From: Boseongicola sp. H5
GTDB lineage: Bacteria > Pseudomonadota > Alphaproteobacteria > Rhodobacterales > Rhodobacteraceae
Assembly (NCBI GenBank): GCA_020622165.1
Contig: JACNMN010000001.1
Span: forward strand, 1 to 64,000
Length of the DNA stretch: 64,000 nt
Direction: 5' to 3'
Of this stretch, positions 25,425-33,766 are shown piece after piece. The position numbers and the translations under genes were made by a program. The notes under the pieces were generated by a model. That model did not search any database, was not told the origin of the DNA, and saw only the letters and a list, made by a program, of their open reading frames with translations. How positions within the stretch are numbered: the first letter of the stretch is position 1; every line of letters begins with the position of its first letter.

Positions 25425-26423
25425 ATGACGAAAATCATGAATATGGCGTCCGACTATGTCGACGAGAGCCTCGATGGCCTTTGTCTGGCACACCCATCGC
25501 TTCGCGTTGTGGGCGAGGAGCGGCGCGTCGTTGCGCGCACCCGTCCCAAGGATCGCGACAAGGTCGGGATCGCCTCGGGCGGCGGATACGGACATCTGCC
25601 GCTGTTTTGTGGTTATGTTGGCGCCGGTCTTCTGGATGCCTGTGCAGTCGGCAACGTCTTCGAAGGTCCAACCGTGGGTGCGTCTCTCGACAGCATCCAG
25701 ACAGCCGACGGCGGCGCCGGGGTCCTGTGCCTGTTCGGCAACTATGGCGGCGACCGGATGAACTTCGAAATGGCCGCCTCGGTGGCCGCAGATGACGGCA
25801 TCACGACCCGCACGGTCCTGGGTACAGATGATATTGCCAGCGCCAACGAGGGCGAGGCGAGCAATCGGCGCGGCGTCGCCGGGTTGCTATTTGCCTATAA
25901 ATGTGCCGGTGCCGCTGCCGAAGCCGGTGCCGATCTGGAAACCGTGGCCCGCATCGCGCAGAAAACCGTCGACCGGACCCGGACAATCGGCTTCGCACTA
26001 GCGCCTTGCCTTCTTCCGGGGCGCACCGCGCCGGCGTTCGCCGTCGTACCCGGCTCGGTTCAATTCGGGATGGGCATCCACGGCGAACCCGGATTGTGGC
26101 AAAGGCCATTCGTGTCCGCGGACGATATCGCGGTGGAAATGATCGACCGGCTGCTCGACGAAAGCGTCTCCGGTTTGTCGTCGCGTGTCGCGATCCTGGT
26201 CAACAGCCTGGGTGCATCCCCGTTCGAGGAGTTGTTCATACTATACCGCAGTGCGCGGCGCCTTCTTGAGAACAACGGATTTGCAACATGCGCAACGAAG
26301 GTGGGCCCATATGTGACATCGATGGAAATGGCCGGCGCCTCGATCAGTCTGTGCTTTGTCGATGACGAGTTGGAAAAGCTGCTGGCAGCGCCTGCGAATT
26401 GCCCGTTCTGGAGGACAAGCTGA
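25425..26423 (+). CDS. dhaK: DhaK-type ketose kinase subunit
   Basis: A 332-residue DAK1-domain protein. It has the glycine-rich SGGGYGH (residues 51-57), NVFEGPTVGASLDSIQTA, and His219 in GMGIHGEPG, the residue that covalently binds the substrate carbonyl in E. coli DhaK. No DhaM phosphotransferase gene is present, so the pair with DhaL most likely uses ATP. Related pairs phosphorylate dihydroxyacetone or four-carbon ketoses such as erythrulose. The stop precedes the dhaL start by one base. Confidence 0.92.
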   Translation: MTKIMNMASDYVDESLDGLCLAHPSLRVVGEERRVVARTRPKDRDKVGIASGGGYGHLPLFCGYVGAGLLDACAVGNVFEGPTVGASLDSIQTADGGAGVLCLFGNYGGDRMNFEMAASVAADDGITTRTVLGTDDIASANEGEASNRRGVAGLLFAYKCAGAAAEAGADLETVARIAQKTVDRTRTIGFALAPCLLPGRTAPAFAVVPGSVQFGMGIHGEPGLWQRPFVSADDIAVEMIDRLLDESVSGLSSRVAILVNSLGASPFEELFILYRSARRLLENNGFATCATKVGPYVTSMEMAGASISLCFVDDELEKLLAAPANCPFWRTS

Positions 26424-26424
26424 A

Positions 26425-27039
26425 ATGGCCGCCGCCCCCTTCACGATCCGGGCCGCCCTCGTTCGGGTTGCCGATGAAATGCCTTCCATCGAGACACGGT
26501 TGAACGAAGCCGATGCCCGGCTTGGCGACGGCGATACGGGAACCATGCTGGCGCGCATGGTTGGTGTGATGATGCAGATCGAAACCGATGACCAAGACAC
26601 GGTCGGCACATATCTGGGTCGGCTGGCCAAGGCTGCCGCCCGTACGACCGGGTCCAGTTTCGGAACGCTGATTATCGCGGCACTGATGGCCATCGCACGC
26701 TCAAACGCCAAGTCCGACCGGATCGAACCTGCGGAGGCCTCAGCCACGATTGCCGTGGCACGCAAAGCTATGATGACCCACGGCAGGACCGAACCGGGCG
26801 CCAAGACCGTCATTGATAGCCTTGCGCATATCGAAGCCGCAACCGAAGGCGCCACAACGGCCGAGGACGTCATGTTCGGGATGCGCGCTGGCGTGGACGA
26901 CGCCCTCGCCGTTTTTCGCGACAAGCCATGCCGAGTGGGCCGGGCGCGGATGTTCAAGGACAACTCGATCGGTCAGGACGACCCCGGCATGCTCGCAGCG
27001 AAACTGGTCGTCGACGCGATCATCGACGCGAACCGCTGA
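26425..27039 (+). CDS. dhaL: DhaL-type ketose kinase ADP/ATP-binding subunit
   Basis: A 204-residue DAK2-domain protein from the ATG at 26425. The metal-binding aspartates are in NEADARLGDGDTGTM (Asp30, Asp35, Asp37), followed by the SSFGTLIIAAL and TMxARVGRARM-like C-terminal part (CRVGRARMFKDNSIGQDDPG). It binds the nucleotide and phosphorylates the ketose held by DhaK. The two together make a complete two-subunit kinase for a substrate arising from the imported compound. Confidence 0.92.
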   Translation: MAAAPFTIRAALVRVADEMPSIETRLNEADARLGDGDTGTMLARMVGVMMQIETDDQDTVGTYLGRLAKAAARTTGSSFGTLIIAALMAIARSNAKSDRIEPAEASATIAVARKAMMTHGRTEPGAKTVIDSLAHIEAATEGATTAEDVMFGMRAGVDDALAVFRDKPCRVGRARMFKDNSIGQDDPGMLAAKLVVDAIIDANR

Positions 27040-27116
27040 CCGCAATCCGGCCATGCTCCCGCATCGCCGCGGGCGGCAGGCGCCGCTTTCCCGAGATCGG
27101 ATTAGAGGACAAAGCA

Positions 27117-28631
27117 ATGCTGACGAAGAAACACCTGATTGCAGGGGCATGGACAGGGTCGGAGGCGACCTTTGCCAACGCACCGGTCAGCGGTGAACCG
27201 GAGATGTTCCCGGTCGGAACGGCCGCCGATGTCGACGCCGCGTGCAGGGCGTCGGAGGATGCCTTTGCCGCCATTTCCCGAACCAGCCGGGCCGACCGCG
27301 CGGCGTTACTCTATACCATAGCCGAGGAGATCGAAACCCGTGGTACGGATGTCACCACGATCGGCTGCCGCGAGACCGGCCTGCCCGAGGCGCGTCTGGA
27401 GGGTGAGCGCGGACGCACCACCGGCCAGTTGCGCATGTTCGCGCGGCATATCGAACAGGGCGACTACTTGGACCGCCGGCACGACGAGGCGTTGCCCGAC
27501 CGCCAGCCCTTGCCGCGCCCCAACCTGCGCGTCATCCAGCGACCGACCGGGCCTGTCGCGCTGTTCGGCGCATCGAACTTCCCTCTCGCCTTCTCCGTAG
27601 CAGGCGGCGACACGGCCTCGGCCCTCGCGGCCGGGTGCCCGGTGGTCTTCAAGGGACACGAGGCGCATCCTGGCACCTGCGAGATCGTCGCCCAGGCAAT
27701 CCAGGCCGCGATCGAGCGGACGGACATGCATCCCGGCGTCTTTTCCCTGATCCAGGGCGACGACCGGGCCATTGGTCAGGCGCTGGTCATGCATCCGTTG
27801 ATCCGTGCGGTCGGCTTCACAGGCTCGTTGGCGGGCGGACGGGCGCTCTATAACATGTGTGCACAGCGGCCCGAGCCGATCCCGTTCTACGGCGAACTTG
27901 GTTCGATCAACCCGATGTTCGTTCTGCCGAACGCATTGAAAACGCGCGGGCGAGACATCGGCGGCAGCTGGGCGGCGTCTCTGACCCTCGGAGCCGGCCA
28001 GTTCTGCACGAATCCTGGCGCTGCCTTTGTCATCGAAGGCTCCGAAGCGGAAGCATTCGTCGCGGCGACGACCGAGGCGCTCGCGCAGGCCGGCTCGCAG
28101 ACCATGCTCACCGAAGGCATCGCCGACGCCTACCGGTCCGGTCGTGACCGCATCGCGGACGTCACCGGCACGAGCTCGCTCTCGACCTTGGACAGCGACC
28201 GGAGGAACACGTCGCCATATCTGTTCGAAACCAACGGAGCCACGTGGCTGGCCAATCCGGTGCTCGCAGAGGAGGTGTTCGGACCGCTCGGTCTCGTCGT
28301 CAAGGTCGCCGACGAACGGGAGATATTATCAGCTGCCCGGTCCCTTCAGGGCCAGCTCACCTGCACGCTGCATCTGGACACCGCCGACGAGGACCTGGCC
28401 GCCGCGCTGATGCCAGTCATCGAGCGCAAGGCCGGTCGGCTGATCGCCAACGGTTTCCCCACGGGCGTCGAGGTCTGCGACGCCATGGTTCACAGCGGGC
28501 CGTTTCCTGCCTCAACCAATTTCGGCCATACGTCAGTGGGAACGCTTGCCATCCGACGCTGGCTTCGACCGGTTTGCTATCAGGATGTTCCCAAAGCGCT
28601 TCTGCCAGCCGATCTGCGCAACGCGGGTTGA
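27117..28631 (+). CDS. NADP-type aldehyde dehydrogenase, ketoglutarate-semialdehyde DH-like
   Basis: A 504-residue ALDH from the ATG at 27117. Asn154 (FGASNFPLAFS), Glu260 (FYGELGSINP) and the nucleophile Cys297 (GAGQFCTNPG) are all present, and FTGSLAGGRAL is the cofactor-loop motif. The sequence type matches alpha-ketoglutarate-semialdehyde/NADP-dependent dehydrogenases of sugar-acid pathways. It is the last gene of the operon, 77 bp after dhaL. It may work with the DHDPS-family enzyme at 18811, since that enzyme pair is common in sugar-acid degradation. Its true aldehyde is not known. Confidence 0.9.
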   Translation: MLTKKHLIAGAWTGSEATFANAPVSGEPEMFPVGTAADVDAACRASEDAFAAISRTSRADRAALLYTIAEEIETRGTDVTTIGCRETGLPEARLEGERGRTTGQLRMFARHIEQGDYLDRRHDEALPDRQPLPRPNLRVIQRPTGPVALFGASNFPLAFSVAGGDTASALAAGCPVVFKGHEAHPGTCEIVAQAIQAAIERTDMHPGVFSLIQGDDRAIGQALVMHPLIRAVGFTGSLAGGRALYNMCAQRPEPIPFYGELGSINPMFVLPNALKTRGRDIGGSWAASLTLGAGQFCTNPGAAFVIEGSEAEAFVAATTEALAQAGSQTMLTEGIADAYRSGRDRIADVTGTSSLSTLDSDRRNTSPYLFETNGATWLANPVLAEEVFGPLGLVVKVADEREILSAARSLQGQLTCTLHLDTADEDLAAALMPVIERKAGRLIANGFPTGVEVCDAMVHSGPFPASTNFGHTSVGTLAIRRWLRPVCYQDVPKALLPADLRNAG

Positions 28632-28741
28632 GGAACGCAAACTGTCGGTGCGACTTCTTTCGTAGGTGCAGAGCGGTTTACTTCTGCTTCTGCCTCGGTC
28701 GGGCATCTGCACGGTGCTGCGTCCAATCACTCGTTGGCAGA

Positions 28742-28960
28742 CACATCGCCCAGGGCGAAATGCCCCCGCCCTTCGTGATCGGCGCGGATGGGCGTGGCCA
28801 GATCGTCAACACGCGCGTGCTCGGCAACGTGCTGATCGCCGACCGTCTGTTCGGCGCGGCGGAACTGCGCTTCGGGGAACGGCAACAGGTTGTGCGGATC
28901 GTGCGGACGGATAGCGTTCAGCGACCACAGCGCGCGCCGCAGCGGGAGGCGGAGCGATGA
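28742..28960 (+). pseudogene. trbG: 3' fragment of trbG (conjugative type IV secretion)
   Basis: The last 72 codons of a TrbG/VirB9-type protein: IAQGEMPPPFVIGADGRGQ, then VNTRVLGNVLIADRLFGAAE and LRFGERQQVVRIVR. The normal protein is about 300 residues; everything before 28742 is missing and is replaced by about 110 bp of unrelated sequence after the aldehyde dehydrogenase. The stop overlaps the trbI start (ATGA), as in intact trb operons. It marks the left edge of a decayed conjugative element. Confidence 0.8.
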
Positions 28961-30021
28961 CACATCCACCCGAAATGACCGAGCGCCCGAGAAGCGAAGA
29001 AGACATCGCTCGCGAACTGCGCCTCAGACCCGACCCACCCCGCGTGATGCGTTTGTCCCGCCGGGCCATCGCGCTTGCAACGGCAGTCGGCGGGCTCGGG
29101 CTTGGCGCAATCCTGATCGTGGCGCTGCAGGGCAATCGCACGGACGGAACTCAGACCGAGCTCTACTCCACGGAACGGATCCAGGCCGCCGAAGGGCTCT
29201 CGACGCTGCCACGCGACTATGCCGATATCCCCCGTCTCGGACCGCCTCTGCCCGGTGAGCTTGGTCGCGCCATACTCGGCGCTCAGGGTCGCGGCCAGCC
29301 TGTCCCCCCGCCGCCGCTTGCCAGTCCCGCTCCGCCGGTCGTCGACCCGGACGAACAACGCAGACTTCAGGAGATCGAGGCCGCCCGACTGAGCGCCCTC
29401 TTCGCCGAGGCCCAGACCGTGCCGCGTGGCGGAATACCGTCAACCCCCTCCTTGCCTGCGACCGCCGCGCTTTTCCCCGGCAACCCGAACACCGGGGCGG
29501 CCAACGACCCCGTCTCGAGCCGGGAGACCTTCCTCACGCGGACCGGAGATATGGAAACCGTGAGCGCTGAACGCATCACTACACCGCCCAGTCCCTACAT
29601 CTTGCAGGCCGGCACCGTGATCCCGGCCGCCCTGATCACCGGCCTTCGCTCCGACCTTCCCGAGCAGATCTCGACACAGGTGACTCCGAATGTCTATGAC
29701 AGCCCCTCCGGTCGTTACCTGCTGATTCCGCAAGGCCCACGGCTTCTGGGAGAATACGACAGCCGCATCGCGTCCGGACAAAGCCGCCTGCTCCTCGTCT
29801 CGACCCGTCTCATTCTACCGGACGGTCGCTCCATTGTGTTGGAACGCGCGCCCGGCACCGACGGAACCGGCGCGTCCGGCCTGCAGGACCGGGTGAACTA
29901 CCATTGGGGTCGCGTCTTCCTGGCCGCCGGCCTCGCCCCGATAGCTGAAGCGCGGGTCGGCCGCGGGACAAAGCCGGGAATGGGTGTCGATGACGGTGAG
30001 GATGCGCAGCTTCTTGCCTAG
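28957..30021 (+). pseudogene. trbI: trbI, cut off at its 3' end by an IS element
   Basis: The frame starts as a normal TrbI/VirB10: a cytosolic start, one membrane helix near residues 35-54 (AIALATAVGGLGLGAILIVA), a proline-rich periplasmic stretch, then the barrel domain (YILQAGTVIPAALITGLRSD, and PQGPRLLGEYDSRI, and GLQDRVNYHWGRVF). After about 29932 the sequence is the reverse strand of an IS3-family element, and the frame ends 30 codons later. The last 50 or so residues of TrbI, including the outer-membrane helices, are lost. Confidence 0.82.
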
Positions 30022-30420
30022 GGCGAGGTGGTCGTGGACAAAATCCATCGCCCATTCATCGTTCGGCCCGACGGCCTCCTGGCGATCCTCTCTGAGCTTC
30101 GCCTTCACCCAGCGCTTCGGGTGCTTGTTCCGGAGCTGCAGGCCCAACTCGTTGTAAATCCTGCGAGTCTTCTTCATGTTGATCACCCAGCCCTCGCGCC
30201 ACAGAAGCACGTGCACGCGCTTATAACCATGGCGCACACGCGTCTCGGTGATCTCCCTGTCCGCCTCTCGACGGCAGCCTGATCCGTCCGCCGGTATTTG
30301 TAGTGGTAGGTGGAGGTGTTGCAACAGATTGCCCCATAGGCATTTCGGATCGACACGCCTCAGTCGACGCACATCCCGGTGACGATCTCGCGCAGACGGC
30401 CAGGCTTCAGAGCTTTCGGC
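29932..30420 (-). pseudogene. IS3-family OrfB transposase remnant
   Basis: Pieces of an rve integrase-type transposase: ALKPGRLREIVTGMCVD, then TGA at 30360-30362, then GAICCNTSTYHYKYRRTD, a frameshift near 30265, and ITETRVRHGYKRVHVLLWRE up to NDEWAMDFVHDHLALGKKLR and RLCPAADPRFSYRGE. Only the first catalytic Asp region (AMDFVHD) remains. The later DDE residues lie in the lost part, so it is inactive. Confidence 0.78.
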
Positions 30421-30673
30421 GAATGACGTCCTGCAACATTTCCCGATCCAGCGTAAGGTCGGCCACGATCTTCTTCAACCGGGTGTTCTCGTCCTCGAGC
30501 GCCTTCAGCCGGCGCATCTCGTCCGGCAGCAAGCCGCCGTACTTTTTCTTCCAATCGAAGTATGTCGCCTGGCTAATCCCGGCCTTCCGGCAGATCTCTG
30601 CAACCGGTGTTCCCTGCTCGCCCTGTTTCAGGATGAACGCCTTCTGCGCCTCCAAGAAATTCGATGCCTTCAT
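30407..30673 (-). CDS. IS3-family OrfA (helix-turn-helix) protein
   Basis: An 88-residue OrfA from the ATG at 30673: MKASNFLEAQKAFILKQGEQ, a helix-turn-helix (AEICRKAGISQATYFDWKKK) and a C-terminal coiled coil (RRLKALEDENTRLKKIVADL). It is the DNA-binding half of a transposase whose catalytic half, downstream, is broken. It is intact as a frame but probably has no role. Confidence 0.75.
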   Translation of the reverse strand: MKASNFLEAQKAFILKQGEQGTPVAEICRKAGISQATYFDWKKKYGGLLPDEMRRLKALEDENTRLKKIVADLTLDREMLQDVIRRKL

Positions 30674-30760
30674 GTGATTCCGCTCATCTTCCAGCCAGGA
30701 AAATCTAGCGGAAAACTTCAGCTTCAAACGATCCAGTTTTCAGGGCGCAGAGCACAACGA

Positions 30761-31422
30761 ACCTGCATAGTGTCCTATGGGCAAAGTTCCGGTAGTGCGG
30801 TCTCCGGTCAAGATAACGGGTCGTGTCATGGAGTCTCCTCTTGAGTTGAGGGACGTCGCATGGGCGCAGATCACGTAAATAGGCCGCCATTGCGACGGCC
30901 CGTGTGATGACATTAATCATCCAGCCGCCCTGTCAGAAGGGCAACCACCAGAGTTTGGCGATGACGTTAATAACGCTCTTCCTCACCCATATTCTGTTGT
31001 CTGATAGAGGTTAACTTGCAAGCTCAACAAAACAAAACGTGGAAATTTCGAAGTGCTGCAGCTTGGCGGTATCGGAGCAAGTGAGATTCAAACATGAGGA
31101 TACAGACCGACCCCACTGGGTCGCCGATGACGTTCCAGAATACTGCAATGACGAAACTGCTTGCGCGAAAACATCGCGTAAGCACCTAGTCGATCTGAGT
31201 GCATAGCGCCAAAATACCAATTTACATTGCAAAATGGCGCGCAGCCTTGGATGAACAAGAGAACTACGTCTTCGCCATAGCACTACGATAGTCGAGGCTT
31301 TCGGCATTTGAGACATGTGGGGGCGACAATGCAGCCGTGCTGCGTCGCTCAGCGGGAGGTCAGCACCAGATATTCGAGTATTCGTACGAAGAGGTCCCTT
31401 CACCTAGCTCAGATCAACAGCC
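30761..31422. other. Non-coding stretch between IS remnant and PRISE gene
   Basis: About 660 bp with no gene I can support. A minus-strand frame of 130 codons at 31011-31403 has a composition unlike the neighbouring genes. Two copies of GATGACRTTAAT occur at 30906-30917 and 30960-30971, 54 bp apart, without clear meaning. Confidence 0.4.
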
Positions 31423-32514
31423 TCATCTGGCTCGCGCCCAATCACTTCGGAAATCAGGAATAACACGCTCTTCGATCAATCGATCAAAGAGGTCGAAGAA
31501 CGACGCCTCGCTTCTCTGCCAGCTGAGGAACCCGCGCTCGCGGCTGTTGCTCATGTCGGTAAAGCATTCGATCTCGCGGCCGAGATCGGAATCGGTGTGC
31601 CACCATGAGGTCAGATGGGTCGCCACATGTGAGGCCAATTCGTGCTTGTCGACGATGTCTTCCCAGACCGCATCGGCATTCGCCATCTGATGGGCAAGCG
31701 GTCGAGGCTCTTCAGGCAACGGCGCAGGTGTCAGGCCGAAATAGCTGGCGATACGCGACCACATCCTTTCCCAACGAAACAGGTCGCCATTCGCGACATT
31801 GAATGCGGTGTTTGCCGCAATCGGTTCGGTCGCTGCCCAAGCCAGATGGTTCGCCAGCAGCCGGGCATCGGAGATATCTGTTACGGCCCCATATTGCGCG
31901 GCGGAACCGGGAAAGACGAAGGGGCGCTTCGTCTCCCGGCAGATTGACGCATAGACCGCAAGTATCACGCCCATATTCATTGCGTTGCCGAGGGCATAAC
32001 CGATAAGCGTGTGGGGGCGGTGCACACTCCACGAAAATCCCTGTCGTTCGACCGCATCGAACAATTCGTCCTCTTGGTCATAATAGAAGTTGGGAGCGGG
32101 CAACCGTGGCTGGTCCTCCTGAAACGGGGTGTAAGGCAGCCCGGTGGCGTAGGCCTCGAAAGAACCGAGATAGTGCTTGAGACCGGTAACCAGCGCGACA
32201 TGGGAAAGCGACGAATTGGCGAGCCCGTCCAACACGTTGCGGATCATCGCGCGTTTGACGATGCAGTTCTCGGCTTCCGTCAGTTGCGGCGACCAAGTGC
32301 AATAGAAAAGCTTGTCTATACAGGGCAGTTTTCCCAGCACAGACTTCGTCGCAGCCCGATCACTTAGGTCCAAGGCGACATGGCTGACCGAACCTTCCGT
32401 CTCTATTCTTTCAAGTGCGAGCGTCACCACGCGCCAGCCCCTGTCGATTAGGAGTCTTGAAAGGTTACTACCGGCCATTCCGGTCGAACCGACGACTAAG
32501 GCGGTGTAACGCAC
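31423..32514 (-). CDS. PRISE-type SDR (progesterone 5-beta-reductase/iridoid synthase-like)
   Basis: A 363-residue extended SDR. It starts with the Rossmann motif VVGSTGMAGSNLSRLL (residues 7-22). NFYYDQEDELF contains the PRISE signature NFYYxxED, and FSWSVHRPHTLIGYALGNAM is the usual following block. PRISE enzymes reduce activated C=C bonds of enones with NADPH. It lies downstream of a LysR gene on the same strand (168 bp gap) within the accessory region. It could detoxify or use an enone; the natural substrate of bacterial members is mostly unknown. Confidence 0.88.
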   Translation of the reverse strand: MRYTALVVGSTGMAGSNLSRLLIDRGWRVVTLALERIETEGSVSHVALDLSDRAATKSVLGKLPCIDKLFYCTWSPQLTEAENCIVKRAMIRNVLDGLANSSLSHVALVTGLKHYLGSFEAYATGLPYTPFQEDQPRLPAPNFYYDQEDELFDAVERQGFSWSVHRPHTLIGYALGNAMNMGVILAVYASICRETKRPFVFPGSAAQYGAVTDISDARLLANHLAWAATEPIAANTAFNVANGDLFRWERMWSRIASYFGLTPAPLPEEPRPLAHQMANADAVWEDIVDKHELASHVATHLTSWWHTDSDLGREIECFTDMSNSRERGFLSWQRSEASFFDLFDRLIEERVIPDFRSDWARAR

Positions 32515-32682
32515 TTATCGCGCCTGGACTTCTATGCGTACGCGATCGAATGACGGCGCCATTTGCTCGGCAGCTATAGTCTTCGAGCAGAGCTGTGTGG
32601 CGTTTGGCAAGGGGTTCTCCTGTTCTCCAGTTCATTTCCGGCTTTGGAGATGGGAGTTATTTTGGGGAATGTGCGTCCCCTC

Positions 32683-33654
32683 TCAGGGGACGGTGGGACT
32701 ATTGCGGCTCACATCAGCCGCCTCGTCCCAAGGCGGCTCGGGTCGCCAGATCTCGGCCAACAGATCAATGAAATGGCGGACCTTGGGCGATAAGTGCCGA
32801 CCGGTCGGATAAACGACGCGGATCGGTGGCCCGTCCAGAGCATGGTCTTCAAGAATGGGTTGCAGTCGGCCAGCGCGAAGATCAGCGCCGATAAGAAAAG
32901 TCGCGAGTTGCCCGATGCCATATCCGGCGAGCACTGCATCTCGCAGCGACTCCGAGTTACTCGTACAAAACCGCCCGTGCACCCGAACAAACTGCTCATT
33001 TACAGCTGTTTCGGCCCCATCCGCCGGGACTTGAGATCGAAAGCGCCACTCTGTCGGACGACCGCCATGAGTAAAGGCGAGGCAACTGTGATCGCCCAAA
33101 TCAGCCGGCGTCATCGGAACATCATGCGATGCCAGATATTCAGGCGACGCGCAGGTGACCAGACGATGCCGAGCCAGAGTGCGGCCGACAAGCTGACTGT
33201 CTTCCTCGCCTCCAATTCGGATGGCGACGTCAATGCCTTCCTCAATGAGATCGACATAGCGATCCGTGAAGGTGACGTTCACCACGACCTCGGGCCACAT
33301 CTCCATGAAGCGGTGAAGTACCGGCAATACATGAAGGCGACCGAAGGACACCGGCAGATCGAGCCGGAGCCGTCCGCGCGGTTGCTCCGTCCGGCTTGCC
33401 ATATCGAGTTCGATTTCTTCGAGGTCGGCCAGAACCCTCACGCAACGCGCGTAGAAGGCCTCGCCTTCGTGTGTGAGGGTAACGCTGCGGGTCGTACGGT
33501 GAAGCAGGCGCACACCAAGGCTATCCTCGAGCCGCACCACGCATTTGCCTACGGCCGAGCGAGACAGGCCCAGCTGCTGCGCAGCAATCGTGAAACTTCG
33601 AGCGTCGGAGACACGAACGAATGCGGCAAGGTCTGTGATGCGGTCAATGGCCAT
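32683..33654 (-). CDS. LysR-family regulator
   Basis: A 323-residue LysR protein from the ATG at 33654 (MAIDRITDLAAFVRVSDARS). The helix-turn-helix is at residues 18-37 (FTIAAQQLGLSRSAVGKCVV) and the effector domain begins near RLRLDLPVSFGRLHVLP. It resembles the CrgA/AaeR-like LysR subgroup. It is divergent from the DHA2 transporter gene, with 112 bp between starts, and precedes the PRISE gene, so either may be its target. A longer start at 33687 is possible. Confidence 0.9.
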   Translation of the reverse strand: MAIDRITDLAAFVRVSDARSFTIAAQQLGLSRSAVGKCVVRLEDSLGVRLLHRTTRSVTLTHEGEAFYARCVRVLADLEEIELDMASRTEQPRGRLRLDLPVSFGRLHVLPVLHRFMEMWPEVVVNVTFTDRYVDLIEEGIDVAIRIGGEEDSQLVGRTLARHRLVTCASPEYLASHDVPMTPADLGDHSCLAFTHGGRPTEWRFRSQVPADGAETAVNEQFVRVHGRFCTSNSESLRDAVLAGYGIGQLATFLIGADLRAGRLQPILEDHALDGPPIRVVYPTGRHLSPKVRHFIDLLAEIWRPEPPWDEAADVSRNSPTVP

Positions 33655-33766
33655 AGCGGAACACTGATTGCACACCTTATGTCCCAAGTGAAGTCACGAA
33701 TGAACTGTTTGTGTTGCCGTGCGCGCCAATTATCGTCTTTCAAAATCAATGTCCCTGATGTGAAAG

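Larger units (their letters stand above)
29932..30760 (-). mobile_element. Truncated, degenerate IS3-family element
   Basis: The minus strand encodes an intact OrfA and a broken OrfB of an IS3-family element, IS407-like by OrfA. The right end lies near 30730-30760. The left half is missing: homology stops inside OrfB at about 29932, where trbI starts. It inserted in or recombined with the trb operon and later lost half of itself. Confidence 0.75.

Noticed and set aside
30906-30972. Two copies of GATGACRTTAAT 54 bp apart
   Set aside because: Too short and not linked to a gene start or element end; may be chance.
31011-31403. Minus-strand 130-codon frame
   Set aside because: Residue composition rich in Ser, Cys and Arg with no motif; sits in apparently non-coding DNA.
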